Source: Piscinibacter lacus (GTDB taxonomy: Bacteria > Pseudomonadota > Gammaproteobacteria > Burkholderiales > Burkholderiaceae_C). Taken from it: DNA of 64,000 nt. The translations under genes and the position numbers were made by a program. The stretch spans positions 1,488,001-1,552,000 of the forward strand of contig NZ_JAERRA010000001.1 of the NCBI RefSeq assembly GCF_016735685.1, read 5' to 3'. This document shows positions 1-10,018 of the stretch, in pieces (within the stretch, counting starts at the first letter, position 1; each line of letters starts with the position of its first letter). The notes under the pieces are model-generated. The model searched no databases. It had not been told where the DNA came from and was given only the letters and a program-made list of their open reading frames with translations.

Positions 1-672
1 CACGTTCTCGGCTTCCAGGCCGCCCACGCCCACGGCGATCACGCCGAGCGCATCGACATGCGGCGTGTGGCTGTCGGTGCCGACACAGGTGTCGGGGAAG
101 GCGACGCCGTCCTGGGCATGGATCACCGGCGACATCTTCTCCAGATTGATCTGGTGCATGATTCCGTTGCCCGCGGGAATCACGTCCACATTGTCGAAGG
201 CGGTCTTCGTCCAGTTGATGAAGTGGAAGCGGTCCTCGTTGCGGCGCTCCTCGATGTCGCGGTTCTTCTGGAAGGCATCGGGGTCGAAGCCGCCGCACTC
301 CACCGCCAGCGAGTGGTCGACGATCAACTGCACCGGCACGACCGGGTTGACCTTGGCCGGGTCGCCGCCTTGCTGGGCGATCGCGTCGCGCAGGCCGGCC
401 AGGTCCACCAGCGCGGTCTGGCCCAGGATGTCGTGGCAGACCACGCGCGCCGGATACCAGGGGAAATCGCGCTCGCGCTTGCGCTCGATGAGCTGCAGCA
501 GGCAGTCGTCGACGATGGCCGGGTCGGCCTTGCGGACGATGTTCTCGGCATGCACGCGGGCGGTGTAGGGCAGGCCGTCCCAGGCGCCCGGCTTGAGCGC
601 ATCGACGGCGGCGCGCGCGTCGAAATAGTCCAGCGAGGTGCCCGGCAGGGGCTTGCGGAAGGCGGTGTTCAT
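1..672 (-). CDS. acnD: Fe/S-dependent 2-methylisocitrate dehydratase AcnD, N-terminal part
   Basis: Aconitase-family enzyme of the 2-methylcitrate cycle. In this family AcnD dehydrates 2-methylcitrate to an aconitate intermediate that PrpF isomerises. Only the first 224 residues lie in the window and the gene continues past the left edge. The N-terminus (MNTAFRKPLPGT, then LDYFDAR) is the AcnD type. Aconitase motifs follow: DHSLAV, NEDRFHFINW, GNGIMHQINLE, and DTCVGTDSHTPHVDALG near residues 195-215. The cysteines that bind the 4Fe-4S cluster would be beyond the edge. It is the third gene of prpB-prpC-acnD and starts 28 nt after prpC ends. Ordinary aconitase AcnA is the alternative, but the N-terminus and the prp neighbours favour AcnD. 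Confidence 0.9.
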   Translation of the reverse strand, partial: MNTAFRKPLPGTSLDYFDARAAVDALKPGAWDGLPYTARVHAENIVRKADPAIVDDCLLQLIERKRERDFPWYPARVVCHDILGQTALVDLAGLRDAIAQQGGDPAKVNPVVPVQLIVDHSLAVECGGFDPDAFQKNRDIEERRNEDRFHFINWTKTAFDNVDVIPAGNGIMHQINLEKMSPVIHAQDGVAFPDTCVGTDSHTPHVDALGVIAVGVGGLEAENV

Positions 673-700
673 GGCGGCGGCTTGACCTTCTGCTTGCGGC

Positions 701-1858
701 TTACTTGCGGTCAGCGATCGGCACGAAGACCTGGTCTTCGGGGCCGGTGTAGTTCGCCGAGGGGCGGATGATCTTGCCGTCGATGCGCTGCTCGATGATG
801 TGCGCGCTCCAGCCACTGGTGCGGGCGATCACGAAGAGCGGGGTGAACATGTCGGTCGGCACGCCCATCATGTGGTAGCTCACCGCGCTGAACCAGTCGA
901 GGTTCGGGAACATCTTCTTGATGTCCCACATCACCGATTCCAGCCGTTCGGCGATGTCGTACATCTTGGTGTTGTCCTGCTCGACGGCAAGCTGGCGGGC
1001 AACATCCTTGATGACCTTGTTGCGCGGGTCGCTGACGGTGTAGACCGGATGGCCGAAGCCGATCACGACTTCCTTCTTCTCGACGCGGGCGCGGATGTCG
1101 GCCTCGGCTTCGTCCGGGCTGTCGTAGCGCTTCTGGATCTCGAAGGCCACCTCGTTGGCGCCGCCGTGCTTGGGGCCACGCAGCGCGCCGATCGCGCCGG
1201 TGATGGCCGAGTAGATGTCCGAGCCCGTGCCGGCGATGACGCGGCCGGTGAAGGTCGAGGCATTGAACTCATGCTCGGCATACAGCACCAGCGAGGTGTG
1301 CATGGCCTGGACCCAGCTCGCGCGCGGCTTCTCGCCGTGCAGCAGGTGCAGGAAGTGGCCGCCGATCGAGTCGTCGTCGGTCTCCACCTCGATGCGCTTG
1401 CCGTTGTAGGCGAAGTGGTACCAGTACAGCAGCATCGAGCCCAGCGAGGCCATCAGCTTGTCGGCGATGTCGCGGGCGCCCGGATGGTTGTGGTCGTCCT
1501 TCTCGGGCTTGACGCAGCCAAGCACGGACACGCCGGTGCGCATCACGTCCATGGGGTGCGAAGAGGGCGGCAGTTGCTCCAGCGCGGTCTTGACGGCCGC
1601 GGGCAGGCCGCGCAGGGCCTTGAGCTTGTTCTTGTAGGCCGCCAGCTCGGCCAGGGTCGGCAGCTTGCCGTGGACCAGCAGGTGGGCGATCTCCTCGAAC
1701 TCGCACTGGGTGGCGACGTCCAGGATGTCGTAGCCACGGTAGTGCAGATCGTTGCCGCTGCGGCCGACAGTGCACAGCGCGGTGTTGCCGGCGGCGGTGC
1801 CGGACAGGGCGACGGACTTCTTGACTTTGGGCAGGACGGTGGCGGGGGCTTCGGTCAC
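701..1858 (-). CDS. prpC: 2-methylcitrate synthase
   Basis: Condenses propionyl-CoA with oxaloacetate to 2-methylcitrate, the entry step of propionate breakdown. It is a 385-aa citrate-synthase-fold protein. The catalytic histidines sit at about 196 (AEHEFNAS), 231 (GPKHGGANE) and 270 (GFGHPVY). The short N-terminus and this length fit PrpC rather than the longer TCA enzyme, which is encoded separately at 10.0 kb. The start is a GTG ([11 protein letters not shown]), preceded by GAGGAG about 6 nt upstream. The open frame runs further upstream through low-quality sequence into the prpB 3' end, so a longer start is rejected. It is the second gene of prpB-prpC-acnD. Confidence 0.95.
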   Translation of the reverse strand: MTEAPATVLPKVKKSVALSGTAAGNTALCTVGRSGNDLHYRGYDILDVATQCEFEEIAHLLVHGKLPTLAELAAYKNKLKALRGLPAAVKTALEQLPPSSHPMDVMRTGVSVLGCVKPEKDDHNHPGARDIADKLMASLGSMLLYWYHFAYNGKRIEVETDDDSIGGHFLHLLHGEKPRASWVQAMHTSLVLYAEHEFNASTFTGRVIAGTGSDIYSAITGAIGALRGPKHGGANEVAFEIQKRYDSPDEAEADIRARVEKKEVVIGFGHPVYTVSDPRNKVIKDVARQLAVEQDNTKMYDIAERLESVMWDIKKMFPNLDWFSAVSYHMMGVPTDMFTPLFVIARTSGWSAHIIEQRIDGKIIRPSANYTGPEDQVFVPIADRK

Positions 1859-1910
1859 GGAGGGCTCCTCGAATCGGATCAATGCGTGGGGCGGGGCGCG
1901 CAGCGCGCGC

Positions 1911-2801
1911 TTACTTCTTCGCGGCGAACAGCGCGTCCAGGCGCTGCTCGAAAGCGTGGTAGCCGATGCGGTCGTAGAGCTCGACGCGGGTCTGCATCCG
2001 GTCCAGCACATCCCGCTGGTGGCCCTGGCTGCGGATCGAGGTGTAGACCGCCTCGGCCGCCTGGTTGGCTGCACGGAAGGCCGACAACGGGAAGAGCTGC
2101 ATGGCCACGCCGACCGAGGCCAGCTCCTCGCGGCTGAACAGCGGGGTGGCGCCGAACTCGGTGATGTTGGCCAGCACCGGCACCTTCACCGCCTCGACGA
2201 AGCGCTTGTAGGTCGGCAGGTCGTGGGCGGCTTCGGCAAAGATCGCGTCGGCGCCGGCCTCGACGCAGGCGATCGAGCGCTCGATGGCCGCGTCCACGCC
2301 CTCGGCCTGGATGGCGTCGGTGCGGGCGATCAGGAAGAAGGCGGCGTCGGTCTTGGCATCGGCGGCGGCCTTGACGCGGTCGACCATCTCGCCCTGGGTG
2401 ACGATCTCCTTGCCCGGTCGGTGGCCGCAGCGCTTGGCGCCGACCTGGTCCTCGATGTGGCAGGCGGCGGCCCCGGCCTTGATCAGGCTCTTGACCGTGC
2501 GCTCGATGTTGAAGGCGCTGGGGCCGAAGCCGGTGTCGATGTCGACCAGCAGGGGCAGGTCGCAGACGTCGGTGATGCGGCGCACGTCGATCAGCACGTC
2601 TTCGAGCGTGTTGATGCCCAGGTCGGGCAGGCCCAGGGAGCCGGCGGCCACCCCGCCGCCCGAGAGGTAGATGGCGCGGAAGCCGGCGCGCTTCGCGAGC
2701 AGGGCGTGGTTCGCGTTGATCGCGCCGATGATCTGCAGCGGGGATTCGGCTTCCAGGGCGGCGCGGAAGCGCTGGCCGGGGGTGAGGGCAGCTTGGCTCA
2801 T
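1911..2801 (-). CDS. prpB: 2-methylisocitrate lyase
   Basis: Splits 2-methylisocitrate into pyruvate and succinate, the last step of the methylcitrate cycle. It is 296 aa, normal for PrpB of the isocitrate lyase/PEP mutase superfamily. The catalytic Cys is at about 125 in the KRCGHRPGK motif. Other family signatures are [16 protein letters not shown] (45-60), DIDTGFG (about 88) and ARTDA. The start is ATG ([12 protein letters not shown]). The open frame extends upstream, but that stretch is the antisense and alternate frame of the neighbouring lyase gene. The 52-nt gap to prpC suggests one transcript. The sigma-54 activator PrpR often found beside prp genes is not in the window. Confidence 0.95.
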   Translation of the reverse strand: MSQAALTPGQRFRAALEAESPLQIIGAINANHALLAKRAGFRAIYLSGGGVAAGSLGLPDLGINTLEDVLIDVRRITDVCDLPLLVDIDTGFGPSAFNIERTVKSLIKAGAAACHIEDQVGAKRCGHRPGKEIVTQGEMVDRVKAAADAKTDAAFFLIARTDAIQAEGVDAAIERSIACVEAGADAIFAEAAHDLPTYKRFVEAVKVPVLANITEFGATPLFSREELASVGVAMQLFPLSAFRAANQAAEAVYTSIRSQGHQRDVLDRMQTRVELYDRIGYHAFEQRLDALFAAKK

Positions 2802-2889
2802 GGCGTGTCGGTGTCGGGGAGGGTGGACCGGGGGGCGCGAGACGGCGGGGTGGATCGCCGTGCCGGCCGGGCGGGCGAAGGCGGCCGGT

Positions 2890-3900
2890 TCAGGCCGCCG
2901 GATCGAAGAAGGCGCGGCGCACCTCGGCGGGCAGGGCCTGGCCGGTGCGCTCGGCGCGCTCCAGCACATGCCAGAAGTAGCGGAAGCTGGCGCGGTCGTG
3001 CAGCAGGCCCTTGTGCGCGATGGGCGCCCACTGGTTCGCCTGGGCGGCGCTGACGATGGCGATGGCATCGTCGAGCTCGGCCGGATCCGGCGCGAAGGCT
3101 TCGATGATGGGCGCGATCTGGTTCGGGTGGATGGACCACATGCGCAGGTAGCCGAAGTCCTGCGCCGCCTTGCGCGCGGCCTGCGTGATGGCCTCGCGGT
3201 CGTTGAATTCGGTGATGACGCTGTGCGAGGGCGTCTTGCCCTGGGCATGGCAGGCCGCGGCAATCTCCAGCTTGGCGCGCACGATCAGCGGGTGGCTGAA
3301 CTGGCCGTGCAGGCGCATGCCCTGGGCGCTGATGGCTCCGCGGTGGGCCGAGACGAAGTCCATCAGGCCGAAGGAGAGCGATTCGACCGCGGGCAGGGCG
3401 GCCAGGGCCTGCACCTCGCGCAGCGCGCCATGGGTCTCGACCAGGGCATGCACCGGCGGCGGCGTGCAGCCGGCCGCCAGGGCGGCGGCCTCGATCTGCG
3501 CGCAAGCGGCGGCCAGCTCGGCGGCATCGGCCACCTTGGGCACCATCAGGAAGGCCAGGCGCGGGCCGGCGCCGGCCGGGCCGAAGAGCATGGCCAGGTC
3601 CTGCGCGAAGCAGGGGTGGCCATGGGGATGCAGCCGCACGCCCACCCGGTTGAAGCGGTTGGCCGGGCTGGCGATCAGCTCGGCGATGCGCGCCGCCTGC
3701 TCGGCCTCGGCGCCCAGGGCGGCCCCGTCCTCCAGGTCGAGCGTCACGTCGAACAGCGCCCGGTCGGCCATCTCGCCCTGGATCGCCAGGGCCTTGCGCA
3801 TGCGGGCGTCGACGCCGGCGTAGTGGTCGGCCACCGGCAGCAGCGGGGCGCGCTCATGCGACGCGAACAGCGCGTCGCGGGGGTGCAAGGCGGTGCGCAT
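2890..3900 (-). CDS. HpcH/HpaI aldolase / CitE-like CoA-ester lyase family protein
   Basis: A 336-aa TIM-barrel protein of the CitE/malyl-CoA lyase family, which makes or breaks C-C bonds of beta-hydroxyacyl-CoA esters with Mg2+. Visible family features are [14 protein letters not shown] (about 50-63) with the acidic metal-site residues, [11 protein letters not shown] (about 85), [10 protein letters not shown] with the metal-binding Glu, [14 protein letters not shown], and [12 protein letters not shown] near the C-terminus. The substrate cannot be read from sequence; malyl-, citramalyl- or methylmalyl-CoA are options. It lies between mdh and prpB, 88 nt upstream of prpB and downstream of a terminator-like hairpin that follows mdh. 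It may therefore be the first gene of the propionate transcript. A link between propionyl-CoA and C4 acids would fit this position, but that is inference. Confidence 0.8.
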   Translation of the reverse strand: MRTALHPRDALFASHERAPLLPVADHYAGVDARMRKALAIQGEMADRALFDVTLDLEDGAALGAEAEQAARIAELIASPANRFNRVGVRLHPHGHPCFAQDLAMLFGPAGAGPRLAFLMVPKVADAAELAAACAQIEAAALAAGCTPPPVHALVETHGALREVQALAALPAVESLSFGLMDFVSAHRGAISAQGMRLHGQFSHPLIVRAKLEIAAACHAQGKTPSHSVITEFNDREAITQAARKAAQDFGYLRMWSIHPNQIAPIIEAFAPDPAELDDAIAIVSAAQANQWAPIAHKGLLHDRASFRYFWHVLERAERTGQALPAEVRRAFFDPAA

Positions 3901-3960
3901 GGCAGTCTGGATCCGGTGGGAAGAGGGTGGACGGGGCAGGCCGCGGGCTGCGGCAGGCGC

Positions 3961-3990
3961 AAAAAAAGCCGGTGGGTGGAGGGACCGGCC
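3961..3990 (-). terminator. Rho-independent terminator after mdh
   Basis: Read on the minus strand: GCCGGT, a 10-nt loop, ACCGGC, then seven T residues. It lies just downstream of the mdh stop codon. It should separate mdh transcription from the CitE-like/prp genes below it. Confidence 0.8.
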
Positions 3991-4027
3991 TTTCTTGCGC
4001 GAACTCAGCGTCGGACGCTGGCGGGGA

Positions 4028-5014
<987 letters not shown>

Positions 5015-5149
5015 GTTGGAGGCTCCGATGATGAAAACGGCTGGCCGGATGGGTCGGGAAGGGCGGCGAGGTCGGCAATTCCGCCGCCCGGCACCTGTGC
5101 ATCCGGGCGGGTAGACCCGCTGGGCCAGGGCGTTTTTCGAGTGTAGGAG

Positions 5150-5179
5150 AGTCTAGGTTCGCTGCCGGTGATGCGTCAA
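5150..5179 (-). promoter_or_regulatory. Predicted sigma-70 promoter of mdh
   Basis: On the minus strand, TTGACG (complement at 5174-5179) and TAGACT (complement at 5150-5155) are 18 nt apart and point toward mdh. The -35 box lies only 7 nt from the 18-bp palindrome at 5187-5204. A protein bound there could block or recruit RNA polymerase. This is a pattern reading only. Confidence 0.55.
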
Positions 5180-5186
5180 TAGTCTT

Positions 5187-5204
5187 ATGTCTTATATAAG
5201 ACAT
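5187..5204. promoter_or_regulatory. 18-bp perfect palindrome, likely GntR operator
   Basis: ATGTCTTATATAAGACAT is a perfect inverted repeat in the mdh-gntR intergenic region. It is AT-rich inside very GC-rich DNA. The half-site motif GTCTTAT also occurs immediately before it (5182-5188), giving a tandem GTCTTATGTCTTAT. GntR-family dimers bind short palindromes of this kind next to their own gene. The adjacent regulator is the natural candidate to bind it and control mdh and itself. No second copy was noticed upstream of sdhC, gltA or prpB. Confidence 0.65.
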
Positions 5205-5258
5205 CATTCAGCCCTCCCGTCGACGCGCCGCGGCGGCTGTGTTGCAATCGCGCTCGAG

Positions 5259-6032
5259 ATGAATGCCGTGCCACCCCTCTCTCCCGAAAGCGCCGCGCCC
5301 GAGGCGGCCGGCCCGGCCTTCAGCCCGCTCTACCGGCAGATCAAGGCGCTGATCGTCCGCAGCCTGCAAGCCGGCGAGTGGCGGCCGGGCGAGGCCATCC
5401 CCAGCGAGATGGAGCTGGCCGCCCGCTTCCGCGTCAGCCAGGGCACGGTGCGCAAGGCCATCGACGAGATGGCCACCGAGAACCTGCTGCTGCGCCGCCA
5501 GGGCAAGGGCACTTTCGTGGCCACCCATGCCGAGCAGAAGGTGCAGTACCGCTTCCTGCGCCTGGAGCCGGCCGACGAAGCGGTGGCGCCCGGCCCGGTC
5601 GAACGCCTTTTCCTGGACTGCCGCCGCCTGCGCGCACCCGCCGAGGTGGCCCGCGCCCTGGACATGAAGGCCGGCGAGACGGTGGCCCAGATCCGGCGCA
5701 TCCTTTCGTTTGGTGGAACGCCGGCCGTGCTGGATGAAATCTGGCTGCCCGGCACCCTGTTCAAGGGCCTGACGGCCGAGCGGCTCAGCGAGTACCGCGG
5801 CCCGCTCTACGGTCTTTTCGAAAGCGAGTTCGGCGTGCACATGGTGCGCGCCGACGAGAAGCTGCGCGCCGTGCCCGCCGGCCCCGACGAGGCCGAGCTG
5901 CTGCGCGTGCCCGTCGGCACGCCGCTGCTCAGCGTCGAGCGTCGTTCCTTCACCTATGGCGACAAAGTGGTCGAGCTCCGACGGGGTCTTTACCACACCG
6001 CCAAGCATCACTACCGCAACGAACTGAGCTGA
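5259..6032 (+). CDS. GntR-family transcriptional regulator (HutC/UTRA type)
   Basis: A 257-aa regulator. A winged helix-turn-helix spans about residues 25-90 (SPLYRQIKALI, then GEAIPSEMELAARFRVSQGTV and RRQGKGTFVA). A UTRA ligand-binding domain follows to the C-terminus, where VVELRRGLYH resembles the family's typical ending. The start is taken at MNAVPPLSPES. An upstream in-frame ATG at 5187 lies inside the palindrome and is rejected. It is divergent from mdh and upstream of sdhC. It probably senses a TCA or methylcitrate intermediate and controls neighbouring genes, but its ligand is unknown. Confidence 0.85.
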   Translation: MNAVPPLSPESAAPEAAGPAFSPLYRQIKALIVRSLQAGEWRPGEAIPSEMELAARFRVSQGTVRKAIDEMATENLLLRRQGKGTFVATHAEQKVQYRFLRLEPADEAVAPGPVERLFLDCRRLRAPAEVARALDMKAGETVAQIRRILSFGGTPAVLDEIWLPGTLFKGLTAERLSEYRGPLYGLFESEFGVHMVRADEKLRAVPAGPDEAELLRVPVGTPLLSVERRSFTYGDKVVELRRGLYHTAKHHYRNELS

Positions 6033-6139
6033 CACCTTGCTGGCAGCCTGGGGTCGCAGTCGGGTAGTCCCGGCCCCTGACATCGCCCTGCCTAGAATCC
6101 TAAGGTTTACCCGTAGCCACTCCAGCCCATCCCCACGCC

Positions 6140-6580
6140 ATGAGTGATCACGCTCCCGCCAACCGTCCGCAACGGCCGGTGTATCGCAACATCCATGTGT
6201 CGCAGATCGTTGCCTACCGGCTGCCGCCGGCTGGCATCGTCTCGATCCTGCACCGCATCAGCGGCGCCCTGATGTTTCTGCTGCTGCCCTTCATCCTGTG
6301 GATGTTCGACAAGAGCCTGAGCTCCGAGGTCAGCTACGAGCAGTTCACCAGCGCCTTCGCCCACGGCGTGGGCCTCTACCCGGGCTGGTTCCTGAAGCTG
6401 GTGGCGCTGGCACTGATCTGGGCCTACCTGCATCACTTCGTCGCCGGGGTGCGGCACCTGTGGATGGACGCCACCCACAGCGTCAGCAAGCAGCAGAGCC
6501 ATGGCTCGGCCCTCGCGACCCTCGCGATCGGCAGCCTGCTGACCGTGGCGCTGGGCGCCAAGCTCTTCGGCCTGTTCTGA
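6140..6580 (+). CDS. sdhC: Succinate dehydrogenase cytochrome b556 subunit
   Basis: Membrane anchor of complex II that binds heme b and ubiquinone. It is 146 aa with three hydrophobic segments (about 42-62, 82-103 and 124-144). Family motifs are SILHRISGALMF, with the quinone-site Ser and Arg, and YLHHFVAGVRHLWMD, with the heme-ligand His. The N-terminus NRPVYRNIHV-like start is typical of betaproteobacterial SdhC. It is the first gene of sdhCDAB-sdhE-gltA. It begins 107 nt after the GntR gene, and a possible -10 element (TAGAAT, 6093-6098) lies in that gap without a convincing -35. Confidence 0.95.
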   Translation: MSDHAPANRPQRPVYRNIHVSQIVAYRLPPAGIVSILHRISGALMFLLLPFILWMFDKSLSSEVSYEQFTSAFAHGVGLYPGWFLKLVALALIWAYLHHFVAGVRHLWMDATHSVSKQQSHGSALATLAIGSLLTVALGAKLFGLF

Positions 6581-6616
6581 GCCCGAAGCCCCCGAGTTCC
6601 AAGAGAAGCCCTTGTC

Positions 6617-6979
6617 ATGACGCAGAACTACGGCTCCAAGCGCATCGTCGTCGGTGCGCACTACGGTCTCCGCGACTGGTTGTCCCAGCGCGTCACCGCC
6701 ACGCTGATGGCCCTCTTCACCGTGGTGCTTCTGGCCCAGGTGATCCTCGGCGGCCCGCTCGGGTATGACCGTTGGGCGAGCATCTTCGCGGCCCAATGGA
6801 TGAAGGTCCTGACCTTCGTCGTGATCGTCGCCATGCTCTGGCATGCCTGGGTGGGCGTGCGCGACATCTGGATGGACTACGTCAAGCCGGTCGCGATCCG
6901 GCTCTCGCTTCAGGTGTTCACCATCGTCTGGCTGACCGCGTGTGCCGGCTGGGCAATCCAAGTGCTGTGGAGGCTGTAA
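6617..6979 (+). CDS. sdhD: Succinate dehydrogenase hydrophobic anchor subunit
   Basis: Second membrane anchor of complex II, 120 aa with three membrane segments. Family residues are the N-terminal GLRDWLSQRVTA, with the Arg near the quinone site, and HAWVGVRDIWMDYVK, with the heme-side His and Asp. Its stop codon overlaps the sdhA start (TAATG), which indicates translational coupling in the operon. Confidence 0.93.
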   Translation: MTQNYGSKRIVVGAHYGLRDWLSQRVTATLMALFTVVLLAQVILGGPLGYDRWASIFAAQWMKVLTFVVIVAMLWHAWVGVRDIWMDYVKPVAIRLSLQVFTIVWLTACAGWAIQVLWRL

Positions 6980-8787
6980 TGCAGGTGGGTAGCTCTCTTC
7001 CGACGCGCAAATTCGACGTCGTCATCGTCGGGGCCGGTGGCTCCGGCATGCGTGCCTCGCTCCAACTGGCCCGTGCGGGCCTGAATGTGGCGGTGCTGTC
7101 CAAGGTCTTCCCGACCCGCTCGCACACGGTGGCGGCGCAGGGCGGCATCGGCGCCTCGCTGGGCAATATGTCCGAGGACAACTGGCACTTCCACTTCTAC
7201 GACACCGTCAAGGGTTCCGACTGGCTCGGCGACCAGGACGCGATCGAGTTCATGTGCCGCGAGGCGCCCAAGGTCGTCTACGAGCTTGAGCACTTCGGCA
7301 TGCCCTTCGACCGCAATGCCGACGGCACGATCTACCAGCGCCCCTTCGGCGGCCACACCGCCAACTACGGCGAGAAGCCCGTCCAGCGCGCCTGCGCTGC
7401 CGCCGACCGCACCGGCCACGCGATGCTGCACACGCTCTACCAGCAGAACGTGAAGGCGCGCACGCAGTTCTTCGTCGAGTGGATGGCGCTGGACCTGATC
7501 CGCGATGCCGACGGCGATTGCGTCGGCGTGACCGCGCTGGAGATGGAAACCGGCGAGGTGCATGTGCTGCACGCCAAGACCGTGCTGCTGGCCACCGGCG
7601 GCGCGGGCCGCATCTATGCCGCGTCCACCAATGCCTTCATCAACACCGGTGACGGCCTGGGCATGGCGGCGCGCGCCAGCATCCCGCTGCAGGACATGGA
7701 GTTCTGGCAGTTTCACCCCACCGGCGTGGCCGGCGCGGGCGTGCTGCTGACCGAAGGCTGCCGCGGCGAAGGCGCGATTCTGCGCAACTGCAATGGCGAG
7801 CGCTTCATGGAGCGCTATGCGCCCACGCTGAAGGACCTGGCGCCGCGTGACTTCGTCTCGCGCTGCATGGACCAGGAGATCAAGGAAGGTCGCGGCTGCG
7901 GTCCGAACAAGGACTATGTGGTGCTCGACATGAGCCACCTGGGCGGCGACACCATCCTCAAGCGCCTGCCCTCGGTCTACGAGATTGGCCACAACTTCGC
8001 GAACGTCGACATCACCAAGGAGCCGATCCCCGTGGTGCCGACCATCCACTACCAGATGGGTGGCATCCCGACCAACATCCACGGCCAGGTGGTCGCACCC
8101 AAGGGCGAGGACTACAAGAGCGTGATCGAGGGCCTGTATGCGGTGGGCGAATGCGCCTGCGTCTCGGTGCACGGCGCCAACCGCCTGGGCACCAACTCCC
8201 TGCTGGACCTGCTGGTCTTCGGCAGGGCGGCGGGCAACCACATCGTGGACAGCTTGGCCAAGTCGGTGAAGTCGCACAAGCCGCTGCCCAAGCATGCGGG
8301 CGACTACTCGCTGGCCCGCCTGGCCCGCCTGGACAGCAGCAACAGCGGCGAGTACGCCCAGGACGTGGCCGATGATCTGCGGGCTGCCATGCAGCAGCAT
8401 GCCGGCGTTTTCCGTACCCAGGCCCTGCTCGACGAGGGCGTGTCCAAGGTGGCCGCGGTCCGCGAGCGCGTCAAGGCCGTGGGCTTGAAGGACAAGTCCA
8501 AGGTCTTCAACACCGCGCGCATCGAGGCGCTGGAAGTCGAGAACCTCATCGAAGCCGCCCAGGCCACCATCGTCTCGGCGGCCGCCCGCAAGGAGTGCCG
8601 CGGCGCCCACAGCGTGCTCGACTACGAGCGCGGCGCCGACGATGCCGAGACCCCGCTGGGCCGCAACGACAAGGAGTGGATGAAGCACACCCTGTGGTAC
8701 AGCGAAGGCAATCGCCTCGACTACAAGCCGGTGAACCTCAAGCCGCTCAGCGTCGAGTCCGTGCCGCCTAAGGTCCGCACCTTCTGA
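6979..8787 (+). CDS. sdhA: Succinate dehydrogenase flavoprotein subunit
   Basis: Catalytic subunit that oxidises succinate to fumarate, 602 aa. The FAD-binding VIVGAGGSGMRAS lies at residues 16-28. The histidine that carries covalent FAD is at about 49 in TRSHTVAAQGGIGA. Active-site motifs are FGGHTANYG, QFHPTGVAGAG and HGANRLGTNSLLDLLVFG. The start ATG overlaps the sdhD stop by one base. A longer open frame begins inside sdhD and is rejected. Flavinylation is expected to depend on SdhE, encoded two genes downstream. Confidence 0.97.
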   Translation: MQVGSSLPTRKFDVVIVGAGGSGMRASLQLARAGLNVAVLSKVFPTRSHTVAAQGGIGASLGNMSEDNWHFHFYDTVKGSDWLGDQDAIEFMCREAPKVVYELEHFGMPFDRNADGTIYQRPFGGHTANYGEKPVQRACAAADRTGHAMLHTLYQQNVKARTQFFVEWMALDLIRDADGDCVGVTALEMETGEVHVLHAKTVLLATGGAGRIYAASTNAFINTGDGLGMAARASIPLQDMEFWQFHPTGVAGAGVLLTEGCRGEGAILRNCNGERFMERYAPTLKDLAPRDFVSRCMDQEIKEGRGCGPNKDYVVLDMSHLGGDTILKRLPSVYEIGHNFANVDITKEPIPVVPTIHYQMGGIPTNIHGQVVAPKGEDYKSVIEGLYAVGECACVSVHGANRLGTNSLLDLLVFGRAAGNHIVDSLAKSVKSHKPLPKHAGDYSLARLARLDSSNSGEYAQDVADDLRAAMQQHAGVFRTQALLDEGVSKVAAVRERVKAVGLKDKSKVFNTARIEALEVENLIEAAQATIVSAAARKECRGAHSVLDYERGADDAETPLGRNDKEWMKHTLWYSEGNRLDYKPVNLKPLSVESVPPKVRTF

Positions 8788-8894
8788 GCGACCTGCACGC
8801 CCGCGATTTTTCCGTCGTCCCCCGCCAAGCCGTCCCGGGCATGCCGCCCGGGGCGATCCCAGCCCCGATTCCTCAAGCGCCCCGGAGAGCCGTC

Positions 8895-9599
8895 ATGTCC
8901 ATGCGCCGTTTCCAGATCTACCGCTACGACCCCGACAAGGACGCCAAGCCCTACATGCAGACCCTGGAGGTCGAGCTCGATGGTTCCGAGCGCATGCTGC
9001 TGGATGCCCTGATGAAGCTCAAGTCGCTGGACCCCAGCCTGAGCTTCCGCCGTTCCTGCCGCGAAGGCGTCTGCGGCTCGGACGCCATGAACATCAATGG
9101 CAAGAACGGTCTGGCCTGCCTGACCAATCTGCGCACCCTGCCGGCCACCATCGTTCTCAAGCCGCTGCCGGGCCTGCCCGTCGTCCGCGACCTGATCGTG
9201 GACATGACGCAGTTCTTCAAGCAGTACAACTCGATCAAGCCCTATCTCGTCAATGACGAGATTCCGCCCGAGAAGGAGCGCTTGCAGTCGCCCGAGGAGC
9301 GCGAGGAGCTCAACGGCCTCTACGAGTGCATCCTGTGCGCAAGCTGCTCGACGAGCTGCCCCAGCTTCTGGTGGAACCCGGACAAGTTCGTCGGCCCGGC
9401 CGGCCTGCTGCAGGCCTACCGCTTCATCGCCGACAGCCGCGACCAAGCCACCGGCGACCGCCTCGACAACCTCGAGGACCCGTACCGCCTGTTCCGCTGC
9501 CACTCCATCATGAACTGCGTGGATGTGTGCCCCAAGGGCCTGAACCCGACCAAGGCCATCGGCAAGATCAAGGAGCTGATGGTCCGCCGGGCCGTCTGA
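8895..9599 (+). CDS. sdhB: Succinate dehydrogenase iron-sulfur subunit
   Basis: Passes electrons from the SdhA flavin to ubiquinone, 234 aa. The plant-type ferredoxin half has CREGVCGSDAMNINGKNGLAC for the 2Fe-2S cluster. The C-terminal half has CILCASCSTSC and CHSIMNCVDVCPKG for the 4Fe-4S and 3Fe-4S clusters. The start MSMRRFQIYRYDPD is chosen because GGAGAG lies about 6 nt upstream. An earlier in-frame start would add 18 residues with no family match. The 107-nt gap after sdhA holds no recognised element. Confidence 0.97.
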   Translation: MSMRRFQIYRYDPDKDAKPYMQTLEVELDGSERMLLDALMKLKSLDPSLSFRRSCREGVCGSDAMNINGKNGLACLTNLRTLPATIVLKPLPGLPVVRDLIVDMTQFFKQYNSIKPYLVNDEIPPEKERLQSPEEREELNGLYECILCASCSTSCPSFWWNPDKFVGPAGLLQAYRFIADSRDQATGDRLDNLEDPYRLFRCHSIMNCVDVCPKGLNPTKAIGKIKELMVRRAV

Positions 9600-9631
9600 T
9601 TCCCCGATCCCCTGACGACCTGCGGCCGCCC

Positions 9632-9943
9632 ATGGACCCCCTGCCTCGCCCCACGATTTCCGAGGCGCTGGACCCGGACGCGCCGCTGGACGAGGCCGAC
9701 CGCGGTCGCCTGCGCTGGCGCTGCCGGCGCGGGCTGCTCGAGAACGATCTGTTCGTCGAGCGTTACTTCCGGGCTCACGAGGCCCCGCTGACCTGGCGCG
9801 AAGCGCGCGCCCTGGCCCGGCTGATGGAATTGCCGGACAACGACCTGCTCGACCTTCTGCTCGCGCGTCGCGAGCCCGAGGGCGAGCTGGTTGACCCCGA
9901 CGTACGTCGTGTGCTCGACGCGCTGCGCAGCGCACCCGTCTGA
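9632..9943 (+). CDS. sdhE: FAD assembly factor SdhE
   Basis: Small protein that promotes covalent attachment of FAD to SdhA. It is 103 aa, within the family range. The diagnostic RGxxE motif is present as RRGLLENDLFVERYF near residues 33-47. The start is an ATG (MDPLPRPTISEALD) 32 nt after sdhB. The N-terminus is longer than in E. coli SdhE, as is common in Burkholderiales. Its place between sdhB and gltA supports the call. Confidence 0.9.
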   Translation: MDPLPRPTISEALDPDAPLDEADRGRLRWRCRRGLLENDLFVERYFRAHEAPLTWREARALARLMELPDNDLLDLLLARREPEGELVDPDVRRVLDALRSAPV

Positions 9944-10018
9944 GGCCCCCTTGTGGGCCGCGGAGACGGCATCGAGCTTGCTTCCCCAATCCTGCCCCTC
10001 TTCCCTGAAGGAATGCCC

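Noticed and set aside
58..771. Plus-strand frame opposite acnD
   Set aside because: It is the antisense shadow of acnD. The minus strand gives clear aconitase-family motifs.
800..2137. Long plus-strand frame opposite prpC
   Set aside because: The translation is Arg/Gly/Val-rich with no family motif, and prpC on the other strand is unambiguous.
5187..5258. Upstream ATG start for the GntR gene
   Set aside because: The ATG lies inside the perfect palindrome, which is better read as an operator. The extra residues match nothing in the family.
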